The position numbers and the translations under genes were made by a program. Positions 25,976 through 36,579 of a stretch of 64,000 nt of DNA are shown one piece after another. The notes under the pieces were generated by a model. That model was not told the DNA's origin and searched no databases. It was given only the letters and a program-made list of their open reading frames with translations. This stretch comes from Ktedonospora formicarum (GTDB lineage: Bacteria > Chloroflexota > Ktedonobacteria > Ktedonobacterales > Ktedonobacteraceae): the NCBI RefSeq assembly GCF_016587355.1, contig NZ_BNJF01000001.1, positions 3,873,721 to 3,937,720 on the forward strand, given 5' to 3'. Numbering within the stretch: position 1 is the stretch's first letter; every line of letters begins with the position of its first letter.

Positions 25976-28900
25976 TTATACTAAGGCAGCCTCAGTGGCG
26001 CGCACTGAGAAGTAAGAGGATTGAGGGTGGTGAACAATGATCGCGGCGGTTGACTGCTCCGGTACGAGTTGATAAGACTCGGTGAGGGAGACGCCAATCG
26101 ACGCGGTAACGGGAAGGACCTGGAAGAGCCTCTCATGATCCTCCAGATCAGGGATCGCGGAATAGCCCCAGCTATAGCGGCGACCTCGCTCCCCCTCCAA
26201 TCCTAGCTCCTGGCGTACGAGGCGGTTTGTATACTCCGCCAGTCCCTCCGCCATCTCGACGGCGAGCCCATGAACGAAGTAGCCCTCAGAGTAGTCTCCT
26301 GCCTGCTGTAGCTGTTCAATGTAGTCTGACGCGGCGCTTCCCATCGTTACGACCTGAAGGGGAACGACATCAACATTGCCGCTCTCGACAGACGCGAAGT
26401 AATCGGCGAGGCAGAGGCGGTCACGTTCACGCTGGCGTGGGAAGCTAAAGCGCTTGAACTCGCGCCACTGTGAGACTGGCTTGCCACTCTCGACTTCGCC
26501 GGGCTCATAAACGATAAGCTCATTGCCGCTGGACTGACAGGGATAGTAGCCATAGACCACTTTAGGCTGCAAGTAACGCAACTGGCGAGCTGAGCGCATC
26601 ATACGCTCCAGGCGGGGCTTGAAGTCTTGCTCTACCAGGCGCTCAAACTCTTCGCCATGCGATTTACCGCCCCAGTGCAGGCGATAGAGCGTCTTGATAT
26701 CCATGCACTCGGCAACATCCTCTAGACCGATGCGGTCGAGCACGCGGGCCCCCCAGAAGGGAGGGCGTGGGAGCGTGGCGAGGGGCTTAATGCTCGCGGA
26801 GGGGGTGGTATCTATCTGTGTCTGACTGGCTGGGGCGTCCGCCTTTCCGCTGGCTTTGCGTTGGCGCTCGTTGATGGCCTCTTGCTTAATCTTCTGCACA
26901 AAGTCTGAGCGTTGCTCGCTTGGACTGGTCAGGCGGTCAACGATATCCAGGCCCTCAAAGGCATCGCGAGCGTAGAAGACACCCGGTTCATAGGGAAGTG
27001 GCGTAGCCTCTGGTGTCTGCTCATCCACGAAGAGGATACGGCGACCGAACGAGCGATTGATGGCCGCGCCACCAATAATGACCGGGAAATTGTGTCCGCG
27101 CTTGTGCAGTTCTTTGACGCAGAGCGGCATCTGTTTTGAGGTGCTCACCAGCAGCGCCGAGAGCCCGATGGCATCGGCCTTCACCTCGATAGCCTTCTCA
27201 ATGATTGTGTTCAGAGGAACCTGTTTGCCCAAATCATAGACGGTATAGCCATTGTTAGTCAGGATCGTATTGACAAGATTCTTACCGATATCGTGAACAT
27301 CGCCAAAGACGGTTGCCAGAACGACCTTGCCCTTGGTATAGCCCTCCTGCTTCTCCAGGTAGTTTTCCAGGTGCGCTACAGCCTTTTTCATAACCTCGGC
27401 GGATTGTAGCACAAAGGGCAGGATCAGTTCGCCCGCGCCAAAGCGGTCCCCAACATCTTTCATCGCGGGTAGCAGCACTGTATTGAGGACATCGACAGCG
27501 GCTTCATCGGTCGAAACAGCGTTTTCCTCGGCACGCTGTTTGATTATCTCATCAATGAGGGGCTCGATACCTTCTTTGCGCCGGTGGAGTATCTGCCAGT
27601 GGATGCGCTCGGCTGTGCTCATGCCTTCAGTGGGATCGGCCTTCGTTGCCCCTTCGGTCTTTTGTGGACCGTGGGACTCGAAGTATTCGATAAAGCGCGG
27701 CAGTGCATCAGGGCGATTGAAGATTAGATCCTCGGCTAACTGGCGCTGCTCGCTATCGACCTCGGCGTAAGGCTTGATATGGGTAGGATTGACGATAGCC
27801 ATATCAAGGCCAACTTTGACCGCGTGATAGAGGAAGACGCTATTGAGGACAGCGCGCGCGTGCTGCTTCAGTCCGAAGGAGACGTTACTTACACCCAGGA
27901 CTGTCATTACACCTGGAAGCTCTTCCTTAATACGTCGGATACCCTCAAGCGTATCAATACCCGCCGTTTGTAGCTCCTCCTGCCCGGTCGTAATCGTAAA
28001 GGTCAGGGGATCGAAAATCAAGGCGTTGGGAGAGAGGCCATATTCATTGACACAGATATCATAGATCTTATGCGCGATTTCTACTTTGCGCTCAACAGAT
28101 TTCGCCATCCCCTCTTCGTCAATAGTCAGCGCGATCAGGGCTGCTCCATGTTCGAGCGCGAGCGGGACCACACGCTCAATGCGCTGGCGACCGTTCTCCA
28201 TATTGATGGAATTGATGATGGCGCGTCCAGGATAGATCTCCAGGGCGGACTGAATGACATCGCCCTCAGTTGAGTCGATGACCAGGGGGCCTCGATTCCC
28301 ATAGAGAGCTTCTTGACGGTCTTTGCCATCTGGTCAGGCTCATCGACGCGTTCAGTCAGGGCTACCTGGACATCGAGAACGTGAGCGCCACCCTCGACCT
28401 GTTCGCGGGCGATGCCGAGCAAGGTATCATAGTCGTCCTTCAATAGAGACTGCTTGGCCTTTTTGCTCCCTTGAGCATTAACGCGCTCGCCGATGAGGAG
28501 AGGGGCCGGGTCCTGCTGCATCTCGATGGAGCGGATAGCGCTGGAGACCAGGGGAGGCATAATACGACGAAAATCTTTCTCCTCGATGTTGGCATCAGCC
28601 TGGGGGCGAGCCTGGCGTTTTACAGGTCGGCAGGCGCGCACGATGGCGTCCAGGTGCTCATGTGTGCTTCCACAACAGCCGCCCACGATATTGACGCCAA
28701 ACTCTTCAATGAAGTCGCGCAGAGCTTCAGCCATTGGCTCCGGCTCCATGGGATAGACTGCCTGCCCATTGACGTTCAGTGGAATACCAGCATTGGGAAT
28801 GGTTGAGATAGGGAGGCGGCACTGCTCAGCGAGATAGCGTACAGGCTCTCGCATATGTTCAGGGCCGGTTGAGCAGTTAAGGCCAATAATATCTACACGC

Positions 28901-29559
28901 AGGGCCGTCAGGGTTGTCATCACTGCGGCGATATCCGTTCCCAGTAGCATGCGTCCGCTGGTATCGAGCGAAACCTGGGCCTGGATCGGAATGCGGCGAC
29001 CAACTTCCTCCATCGCGCGCCGTAAACCAGTAATGGCGGCACGCACTTCAAGGATGTCCTGGCTCGTCTCGATCAGAAAGACATCGATGCCACCTTTGAG
29101 CAACGGGACCCCCTGCTCATGGAAGATCTTCGCGAGTTGCTGATAGGTGATATTGCTTAGCATGGGATCATCGGAGGAGGGCAGCATACCAGTGGGGCCA
29201 ACGGAGCCCGCGACGAAGCGCGGGTGGCTGGCGGTACTATAGCGGTCAGCTAGCGAGCGAGCAAGATGCGCAGCCTCAAAGTTGACCTCGTAGGTGAGGT
29301 GTCCTAGCTGGTACTCGTCGAGCTTGAGACGGCTGGCGGTAAATGAATTGGCCTCAATGACATCACAGCCAACCTCAAGGAAGCCAGCATGAATCTCCTC
29401 GATCACCTTTGGCTTGGTCAGGACAAGATATTCATTGCACCCTTCAAAAGACTGACCGCCGTAGTCTTCAGCGGTCAGGTGATAGCGCTGGATATTCGTA
29501 CCCATCGCGCCATCGAAGATAAGCGGGCGGCGAGTCAGAGCAGAAAGATACTGATGCAT
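25976..29559 (-). CDS. metH: cobalamin-dependent methionine synthase, frameshifted
   Basis: MetH moves the methyl of 5-methyl-THF through cobalamin to homocysteine. The domains are in order: homocysteine-binding with Zn ligands (NCSTGPEHM and GGCCGSTHEH, residues about 230-300), pterin-binding (LLIGERVNAQGSKKAKQSLL), cobalamin-binding (GDVHDIGKN near residue 755), and the AdoMet reactivation domain (WGYSAIPDLEDH). The frame breaks at 28285-28289, a run of five C on the minus strand. One more C joins KLSMGIEAP to LVIDSTEGDVIQSALEIY and gives one protein of about 1194 residues, close to the usual 1200. An extended -10 (TGATATAAT, 29658-29650) lies about 95 bases upstream. No SAM or B12 riboswitch was recognised. 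Confidence 0.88.
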
Positions 29560-29953
29560 AATGTTTACGACCTGCTTTCAAAGAGAATGGCTGGCGTGTA
29601 GTGACGCGCTGATACATCGTTGTAGCAGGCGAAATCTATCTCAAGCCCTATTATATCATGCCTGTGCCCTAAAGATGAGTAGGGAGGTCAACTTTTCCTG
29701 GTTTATCAGGTTCTGTTTCTGAGGTGTGCTATTCGCATCTTTCCTTATCTCTAAGGCCCGCTATGTGGGCCGATCCTCGCATGTGGAGAACTGGGAAGTT
29801 TTGATGAGAAATAGATTCGTATACCTGAGAAGAAAAATTTTAGTGTAGAATAAATGTAAGAATGTCTTTAGGGTTGTAGGATGAGCTTTGTATCAATTAA
29901 AAGGAAGAAGACTCTGAATATCTTCAGCCATCGCCTGAAGAAGGAGCTTATGC
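29560..29953. other. 394-base divergent spacer, metH and YbdK-type gene
   Basis: No gene. It contains the extended -10 for metH (29650-29658, minus strand) and a short GGCCC/GGGCC hairpin at about 29756-29772. An AAGGAGC ribosome site precedes the ATG at 29954. Confidence 0.5.
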
Positions 29954-31093
29954 ATGCCGACACGCTTTACTCTAGGCATTGAAGAAGAGTTTCAGCTCGT
30001 AGATGATCGTACAGGAGAGTTGCGGTCCTGCGCACCTACTATTCTGGAGAAGGGATATGCGCAGTTTGGCGAACTGATTAAGCCGGAAGTATTGCAGACC
30101 ACGTTAGAACTGACCTCACCGGTATTTACGGATATTGGGTCGGCGCGTCGAGCATTGGGTGTCTCAAGGGCGAGACTGGCGAAACTAGTTGCGAGTGAGG
30201 GGCTTGCTCTCATGAGTGCTGGCACTCATCCTTACTCATCCTGGCAAGATCAGGAGAGTAGCAAAGGCGAGCGTTATGATGAGTTGATTGAAGAGTATCG
30301 AGATCTGGTCCTGTCGGATCAGATCTTTGGCTTGCATGTACACATCGGAATTGGTGAGAGTGCGCGCGAGCGGAACCTGGGCATCAAGGTGTTGAATCAG
30401 GTGCGGACATGGTTACCGCATCTGCTGGCTCTTTCGACGAATGCACCTTTTTGGGAAGGGCGCTACACCGGGCTCAAGTCGTATCGCGCGATTCAATGGA
30501 AGCGCTTTCCTCGTAGTGGGGTCCCAGATGTCATGGCTTCGTGGGACGAGTTTGAACGTTATGTACGGAGTTTAGTTGACCTGGGGGCGATAGACAATGG
30601 GAAGAAGGTCTGGTGGGATGTGCGTCCGCATACCTTCTTTTCAACGTTGGAGTTTCGCGTCTGTGATATGCCTTCGACGCTTGAGGACACACTTGCTATC
30701 GCGGCCCTATGTCAGGCATTGGTCGTCAAACTGGCATGGCTGAATGCGCGTGGTCGCGAGATGCCTACCTGGCAGGGGCGCTATATCGATGAGAATAAAT
30801 GGCGAGCTACGCGTTATGGGCTGAACGCAGAATGGCTTGACTTTCAGCGTGAGCAGTCAATCAGCATGCGCGATGCCATTGCCGAAATGCTGGACTTTGT
30901 GGAGGATGTGGCGGAAGACCTTGGCAGCCAGCGAGAGATGGAGTATATACGTGATTTGCTGGGGAATCGGCATGGAACCGGTGCTGATCGCCAGATCGCT
31001 GCCTATAAAGAGAGTGGTGGTGATCTCAGATGTGTGCTGAGCTTGTTGCGCGAGCAAACAATGCGTGATATTAGCCTGGATGCTGTGCTCTGA
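29954..31093 (+). CDS. YbdK-type carboxylate-amine ligase (GCS2 family), paralogue 1
   Basis: 379 residues of the glutamate-cysteine ligase 2 superfamily. It carries FTLGIEEEFQLVD at the start, LHVHIGIGES near residue 130, and KSYRAIQWKRFPRSGVPD. Also present are WWDVRPHTFFSTLEFRVCDMPSTLED near residue 220 and ENKWRATRYGL. These are the ATP and Mg binding blocks of the YbdK/EgtA-like group. It joins a gamma-carboxylate, probably of glutamate, to an amine. YbdK itself has only weak gamma-glutamylcysteine activity, so the physiological product is unknown. A close paralogue follows 208 bases downstream, separated by a perfect palindrome. Confidence 0.88.
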   Translation: MPTRFTLGIEEEFQLVDDRTGELRSCAPTILEKGYAQFGELIKPEVLQTTLELTSPVFTDIGSARRALGVSRARLAKLVASEGLALMSAGTHPYSSWQDQESSKGERYDELIEEYRDLVLSDQIFGLHVHIGIGESARERNLGIKVLNQVRTWLPHLLALSTNAPFWEGRYTGLKSYRAIQWKRFPRSGVPDVMASWDEFERYVRSLVDLGAIDNGKKVWWDVRPHTFFSTLEFRVCDMPSTLEDTLAIAALCQALVVKLAWLNARGREMPTWQGRYIDENKWRATRYGLNAEWLDFQREQSISMRDAIAEMLDFVEDVAEDLGSQREMEYIRDLLGNRHGTGADRQIAAYKESGGDLRCVLSLLREQTMRDISLDAVL

Positions 31094-31110
31094 TGACCTG
31101 TTCTGAAAAG

Positions 31111-31150
31111 CATTTGCCAATGCCGCCTGTACAGGCGGCATTGGCAAATG
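31111..31150. repeat. 40-base perfect palindrome
   Basis: CATTTGCCAATGCCGCCTGT followed directly by its exact reverse complement, with no loop. It lies 17 bases past the first YbdK-type stop. As RNA it would be a very stable hairpin without a T-run. As DNA it could form a cruciform or bind a dimeric protein. Confidence 0.85.
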
Positions 31151-31301
31151 AATGGCCTGTTCTAGTTGAGGTTCTCTCGTTGCGAGAACTGGTCGTCTGT
31201 CGATGGGTGACTCTCTTTGGTCGGGAGAAACGTTACACTAGAGTGGTGAGGAATAGTGGCGTGGCAATAGCTGAGTATCAGCCAGTGGGAGGAATCTAAA
31301 G

Positions 31302-32498
31302 ATGAGTGTGCCAGAGCAGCAGACGACCGCGAGGAACTTCTCGCTTGGCATAGAAGAAGAATATCAGCTTGTACGGCAGGAGAATGGCTCGCTGAGTTCG
31401 AGTGCTCCGTTCGTGCTGGAAAAGGGCGCGCCCTATTTTCAGGAGCAAATAAAGCCTGAGATGCTACAATCTACGATAGAGTTTATTTCCGGTGTGCTTC
31501 CAGACATTCGTGCGGCGCGTAAAGAGCTCTATACCGCCCGCGCCCTGCTAGATCGCCTGACAAAGGGTGATGGGCTCGCGCTAGTGAGTGCGGGAACGCA
31601 TCCCAGTGCGGCCTGGCGTGATGAGCGTCGAACCGAGAAGGAGCGCTATCAGGAACTTGAAGAAGAGTACCAGGATGTGGGGCGTGCCATCCTGATCTTT
31701 GGCTTGCATGTCCACGTCGGCATTTTAGACAAAGAGATGGCGATTCGTGTTATGAATCAGGTTCGTACCTGGCTCCCACATATCCTGGCGCTCTCGACCA
31801 ATTCGCCCTTCTGGCAGGGGCGGTATACAGGTCTTAAGTCGTACCGTACCGTCGTCTGGAAGCGTTTTCCACGCGGTGGTATGCCAGATGTCATTTCTTC
31901 ACGTGCTCATTTTGATCGCTTCGTGCGTGATCTGGTGGATATGAAGTGTATTGATGATGGTAAGAAGATCTGGTGGGATATTCGGCCCCATCCCTACTTT
32001 GATACGCTAGAGTTTCGCATCTGTGATATGCCAGCGACGCTTGAGGACACGCTTGCCATCGCTGCGCTTTGTCAGGCGTTAGTGGCTAAGCTTGTGCGAC
32101 TCAACGAGCGTGGCGATGGACCACCAGCTAGCCCACGCGATTACATAGAAGAGAACAAGTGGCGAGCTATGCGTTATGGTCTGGACGCGGAGGCATTGGA
32201 CTTCGCCCGGCACCGTAAGCTCAAGATGCGTGATGCGCTTCATGAGGTTCTCGACTTTGTAGATGAGGTCGTTGATGATTTGGGAAGCCGTAACGAGATG
32301 GACTATCTACGCGCCCTGCTGGACGATCCACGTGGAACGGGAGCAGATCGTCAGATCGCGGTCTATAAAGAGAGTGGTGGCGACATTGAGGCTGTGCAAC
32401 GCTTCTTGATTGAACAGACTATGCGTGGCGTCGCACTGACAGAGTTAGATTTCAACGTCCCTTTTATGCATTTTATGATGCACTCACGTATAAGCTAG
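31302..32498 (+). CDS. YbdK-type carboxylate-amine ligase (GCS2 family), paralogue 2
   Basis: 398 residues, co-linear with paralogue 1 and sharing every motif block: FSLGIEEEYQLV, LHVHVGIL, KSYRTVVWKRFPRGGMPD, WWDIRPHPYFDTLEFRICDMPATLED and ENKWRAMRYGL. It has a short N-terminal extension and a slightly longer tail (NVPFMHFMMHSRIS). Motif residues for ATP and Mg are kept in both copies, so both are probably active. Tandem duplication followed by divergence at the substrate end is inferred. Confidence 0.88.
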   Translation: MSVPEQQTTARNFSLGIEEEYQLVRQENGSLSSSAPFVLEKGAPYFQEQIKPEMLQSTIEFISGVLPDIRAARKELYTARALLDRLTKGDGLALVSAGTHPSAAWRDERRTEKERYQELEEEYQDVGRAILIFGLHVHVGILDKEMAIRVMNQVRTWLPHILALSTNSPFWQGRYTGLKSYRTVVWKRFPRGGMPDVISSRAHFDRFVRDLVDMKCIDDGKKIWWDIRPHPYFDTLEFRICDMPATLEDTLAIAALCQALVAKLVRLNERGDGPPASPRDYIEENKWRAMRYGLDAEALDFARHRKLKMRDALHEVLDFVDEVVDDLGSRNEMDYLRALLDDPRGTGADRQIAVYKESGGDIEAVQRFLIEQTMRGVALTELDFNVPFMHFMMHSRIS

Positions 32499-32501
32499 TA
32501 T

Positions 32502-32556
32502 ATGCTTAAAAGGGTGTGTGGAAACGTTCTAAACGTCCACGCATCCTTTTAAGCAT
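32502..32556. terminator. bidirectional terminator
   Basis: ATGCTTAAAAGG (from 32502) pairs with CCTTTTAAGCAT (to 32556), extended by GTGGA/TCCAC. It follows the second ligase gene and covers the last codons of the convergent 2H phosphoesterase gene. Confidence 0.75.
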
Positions 32557-33083
32557 GACTGGTGTGCGAGGGCCTGACCATCACCATTATCATAGATAAG
32601 TGCCAGATTATCGACATGTAGATCCCAGGTAAAATCGCGTGTGCAAAGATAGGGCATGACCCGCGCCAGATTGCATTTGTTAATGTCGGCGAAACCGAGT
32701 GTAATGTGTGGCATCCACTGATCGGGATGATAGAGCTCGGAATGCCCGCTACTCAGCTTGTAATATCGTAGCTCAGACCAGAGTGCACGATGAAACGCGT
32801 TCAGCCGGTGGTTACGCACAATAGGGATATAGAGCACAGGTTGCTCACCCGTAAAGAGGGCCAGCCCTGATGTGCGAATGTGAAAACTGGTCTGCTGAGT
32901 CGCAAAGTCGCATAAGAAGGTCCTTAGTGCGGGAACATGGTAATCCTGGGCGATATGGTAGGAGAAGTGAGGGTAGGGCGTAATGTAGACGCCTCGCAGG
33001 CCGAACTCATCCCTGAGCTCAGCCCAGAGTTCCTCAATGACCCGATAATACGTCGCATCCAGTAATGAGACGATGCCTTGCAT
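32529..33083 (-). CDS. 2'-5' RNA ligase-like 2H phosphoesterase
   Basis: 184 residues. Two HxT/S motifs define the 2H superfamily: HFSYH near residue 39 and PHITLGF near residue 142, about 100 residues apart as expected. Flanking pattern (YITPYPHFSYHIAQDYHVP, then LYIPIVRNHRLNAFHRALW) fits LigT/ThpR-like proteins, which cleave or form 2',5' or cyclic phosphodiesters in RNA or nucleotides. The exact substrate is unknown. Confidence 0.8.
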   Translation of the reverse strand: MQGIVSLLDATYYRVIEELWAELRDEFGLRGVYITPYPHFSYHIAQDYHVPALRTFLCDFATQQTSFHIRTSGLALFTGEQPVLYIPIVRNHRLNAFHRALWSELRYYKLSSGHSELYHPDQWMPHITLGFADINKCNLARVMPYLCTRDFTWDLHVDNLALIYDNGDGQALAHQSCLKGCVDV

Positions 33084-33462
33084 GATGATTGTACCTCTTC
33101 AATGGCGGAAAGTCCTTGTGAGGCAGGACGGGTCTCTCTACTTATTTACTAGCATACTCCTGTTGGCAATATGTTTTTTTAGCTCATCAAGAATATATTT
33201 GCTAATAACACTTCTCAGCGTTCAAGCACTTCGCGTATGTAGAGGTAATGGATTCTTTAATGGCGAAAAATAGACTTGCTGAGAGATGCGCCCCAAGTTT
33301 GTGAGATATCTCATTTCTTATCCACTTGTAGATGTGTTATATTCGCATATGCAAGCGAGTAGGCAAGTGCATATTGATAAAAATCGTGCATATTATTGTG
33401 AAGTGAATGCCGACTGTGACTGCATCAAGCCATGCACTTGTTGCGAAGAAGGTGAGAGAAAA
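33084..33462. other. 379-base intergenic region upstream of the S53 protease
   Basis: AT-rich spacer between divergent genes. A longer in-frame start for the protease exists at 33286, but the sequence before 33463 reads as non-coding (Cys-rich, no signal). No other gene or structure recognised. Confidence 0.45.
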
Positions 33463-35225
33463 GTGAAAAAAAGCCGATATCCTCTAGTCAGCATGTTGAG
33501 TATACTACTGGTCATGTTAATAGGCTGTAGCAGCGGTGGCGATACGGCAGTCAAGCCTACTCCCACGACTCCAGATGTAAAATATGTGGACTATGACCTT
33601 AAGATTCCAGCCGAGGCGTTGAACTCGCCCGAGATCGGTCCACTTCCAGGCGACACCAAGCTTCATGTTCTGGTAACCTTTAAGGCTAACCAGGATGAGT
33701 TGAAGAAGCTCAAAAACCTGAAGCAACAGGCAGATCAGAACACCGATTTGTCGCAGGAGGCCAACAAGATCGGCATCACTGATGAGCAGTATGCCAAAAT
33801 CAAGAGCTATCTGGGAGTCGACGGCGTCAATCTCAAGCTTGATACTCTGCATACGAACATGAGTATGGATGCCAAGGCAAGTCTGCTTGAGACGCTGCTA
33901 CAAACGACCTTTGTGCAGCATAAGCTCAAGGACGGTCGGGTCTTCTTTGCTCCTAAGACCGCCCCAAGATTCCCAATTTCATGAAGGATCGTATCGTTGC
34001 TATCAATGGTCTCGATAACTATAGTAAACCACCTAAAGGTCACTCGAATGTCCTGCAATCGACGAAGACCAGCACAACGACCAGTAAGCAACAGAACGCT
34101 GGCAACTGTGATATCAATCCCCAGGTTTTAAACAATAAACAGGTCGCGCATGCCTATGGTTATGATAGCTTCTGGCAGAAGGGCTTCTCAGGCAAAGGGA
34201 TGGTTGTGAATCTGGTAGAGTTGGAAAGCTTCGACCAGAACGACGCGCAAACCTACTTCGATTGTGTTGGCTATAAGGGCAAGCTGAATGTCATCGACGT
34301 TGACCAGACTCCTCCATCTGGCAAGGGCATTGGTGAATCGACCCTGGACATTGATATGGTGGCAGGTCTGGCTCCTGATGCCACTATCAATGTCTATCAG
34401 GGCGTGGACCCATATGATGGCACATCCTCCTGGGCGACGTTTAATAATATCCTGGCAAAAATTGTCGAGGACAACGCGGGTAAGCATGCGCCAAGTGTGG
34501 TGAGCATTAGCTGGGGTAGCCCTGAGATTGATGTCACCGAAGAGTCTTACAATGCCATGAGCGCGAATCTTCAAATTCTGACGGACGCTGAGCATATGAC
34601 TGTCTTTGCAGCCAGTATGGACTGTGGGGCCTTCGCAGCGCGCCAGTGGAATCAACTCGGTGTGAGCTATCCTGCTTCCGATCCCTATGCCACAGCCGTA
34701 GGTGGTACATTCTTAAATGTCGATGCGCAGGGGAGTCGTAGTGGCGAGACGGTGTGGCAAGATGGCTCGGACAAGTCGCAATGTGAGAATCAATGGGGAA
34801 GTGGTGGCGGCTTGAGTGATACCTTCGATCAGCCCAAGTATCCTACCTCTACTGGTATGCAGAACAAGTACTCAAATGGGCATCGGCAGGTACCAGACAT
34901 CTCTGCTGTGGCCTTTAACCTGGCGGTTTTCTACAAGAGTGAATGGTATATCTTCGCGGGCACTAGCGCGTCAACCCCCATTTGGGCAGCGGGCCTGGCG
35001 CTTATGAACCAGGCCTTGATCGCGAAATATCACCTCTACACGTATGGGAATGATCTCTTCTATACCGTGGGGCAGGCAAAGCAGAGTAGTAGTGGACCAT
35101 CGTACTTTGATGTGGTTGAGGGCGATAATCTCTATTATCCAGCGACGGTGGGTTGGGATTATGCGACGGGCCTGGGGACACCTAATCTAGTGAACTTCTA
35201 CAACACTGTTGAAACGTTGCTGTAG
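33463..35225 (+). CDS. sedolisin (S53) family protease, lipoprotein, frameshifted
   Basis: A GTG start at 33463 with AAGGTGAG before it gives a signal peptide ending in LVMLIGC-SSGG, a lipobox. Residues about 25-190 are a pro-kumamolisin-like propeptide. The catalytic part has ESTLDIDMVAGLAPDA (Glu and Asp of the triad), SISWGSPE (oxyanion Asp region) and GTSASTPIWAAGLAL (nucleophile Ser). It also has DVVEGDNLYYPATVGWDYATGLGTPN (C-terminal Ca site). The frame breaks at CCCC, 33962-33965. One more C joins FFAPKTAP to KIPNFMKDRIVAINGLDNYS, giving about 587 residues. Sedolisins are acid proteases active outside the cell. A terminator follows. Confidence 0.85.
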
Positions 35226-35235
35226 TCTATCGCAT

Positions 35236-35279
35236 AAAAGGAGAGGGCAGGGGCATGTACCCTGCTCTCTCTCCTTTTT
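35236..35279. terminator. bidirectional terminator after the S53 gene
   Basis: AAAAGGAGAGGGCAGGG (35236-35252) pairs with CCCTGC...CTCCTTTTT (35260-35279), with a small bulge. It serves the convergent protease and aminotransferase genes. Confidence 0.8.
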
Positions 35280-35288
35280 GCTGGCGTA

Positions 35289-36482
35289 TTAGAAGGCTGT
35301 TGAGGCGAGGGCATCGATGCGCGCGCAGAAGCGCTCAATCTCTTCTTCGGTATTGTAGTAGTGAACTGAGGCGCGTACCATTGTGCTCAGATGGCGACTC
35401 TCCATATCCAGCAGGGTACTACTGAGCTCTGAAATGGAGACGTTGATCTGCTCACTGGCGAGTTGGCGCTTGATCTCTTCTGGTGTTAACCCTTCGACAG
35501 TAAAGGTTACGATGCCGCACTGGATAGAGCCACGATCATGTACAATCACGCCTGGAATGGGGCTGAGTTGTGTACGTAGTTGATAGGCCAGTGCTTTGAG
35601 ACGTCGCCAGATATTGTCGAGGCCCCAGTCAAGCGCGTAATCAATGGCGACTCCCAGACCGATCTTGCCCGCGAAGTTGCATTCCCAGTTCTCAAAGCGG
35701 CGCGCGTCCGGGCGCATCTCATAGCTATCGCGTGAGGTCCAGGTCGCGGCATGTAAGTCGAGCATAGGTGGTTCCAGTTGCTCAAGGAGTGCGCGGCGCA
35801 CATAGAGGAAGCCCGTGCCGCGAGGCCCACGCAGATACTTGCGCCCGGTCGCGGAGAGCATATCGCAGCCAATCTGTTCTACATCAATAGGCATCTGGCC
35901 CACCGACTGGCAGGCGTCGACGAGGAAGAGAATGTTGTGCTGGCGCGCGAGCTTGCCAATGGCCTGGACCGGGTTAACGAGTCCACCATTTGTAGGTACA
36001 TGCGTGACCGAGATTAATTTCACGCGCTCGTCGAGCATACCGCTTAGGGCCTCGACGTCAACCTGCCCATAGAAGTCATTGGGAATGGCTTCAACGACTG
36101 CCCCGGTCTTACGCGCTACCTGGAGGTACGCGATATAGTTACTGGCATATTCTGAGATTGAGGTCAAAATGCGGTCGCCAGGCTGAAAGTTCAGACTGTA
36201 GAAGGCCATATCCCAGGCGCGAGTGGCGTTCTCAATGCATGCTACCTCATCACGGGAGCAATGGATAAGGGAGGCAATGGCGTCATAAGCATGTTCCAGG
36301 CTGTCCTGAGCCTGAGCCGCGGCTTCATAGCCACCAATTGAAGCCTCAAGGCGCAGATGGTCGAGAGTGGCAGTGAGTACTGGCTCCGGCATAAGAGACG
36401 CGCCAGCGTTATTGAAGTGCATGACGTTCGCGCTACCTGGTGTCTCTTGCCTGGCGCGCTCTACATCGAAGACATAAGGCAT
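35289..36482 (-). CDS. class V aminotransferase (cysteine desulfurase-like)
   Basis: 397-residue PLP enzyme of fold type I. It opens with NVMHFNNAGASLMPEPVL, followed by CIENATRAWDMAFYSLNF (PLP phosphate contacts). VDACQSVGQMPIDV near residue 195 has the Asp and Gln that contact PLP. SATGRKYLRGPRGTGFLYV near residue 220 holds the Schiff-base Lys. The C-terminal domain is complete. No cysteine in a desulfurase-type mobile loop was recognised, so it may be an epimerase/lyase-like or selenocysteine lyase-like member. Convergent with the protease gene. Confidence 0.85.
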   Translation of the reverse strand: MPYVFDVERARQETPGSANVMHFNNAGASLMPEPVLTATLDHLRLEASIGGYEAAAQAQDSLEHAYDAIASLIHCSRDEVACIENATRAWDMAFYSLNFQPGDRILTSISEYASNYIAYLQVARKTGAVVEAIPNDFYGQVDVEALSGMLDERVKLISVTHVPTNGGLVNPVQAIGKLARQHNILFLVDACQSVGQMPIDVEQIGCDMLSATGRKYLRGPRGTGFLYVRRALLEQLEPPMLDLHAATWTSRDSYEMRPDARRFENWECNFAGKIGLGVAIDYALDWGLDNIWRRLKALAYQLRTQLSPIPGVIVHDRGSIQCGIVTFTVEGLTPEEIKRQLASEQINVSISELSSTLLDMESRHLSTMVRASVHYYNTEEEIERFCARIDALASTAF

Positions 36483-36579
36483 GGCTGTAATTTCCTGTTT
36501 CTGCTAAATAGCTGCTGTGTCTCCCTATCTTATCACACGGCTAACTTCATAGATTCTCGCCACTCGCGGCATGAAGTGC

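Noticed and set aside
25976..28201. Reading the two metH frames as two separate genes
   Set aside because: The split lies inside the pterin-binding domain, and one added base gives a normal full-length MetH. The downstream frame has no ribosome site at its first Met.
29560..29700. SAM or cobalamin riboswitch upstream of metH
   Set aside because: Neither the SAM-I core nor the B12 box (GCCACTG-like) was found in the leader. Only an extended -10 is seen.
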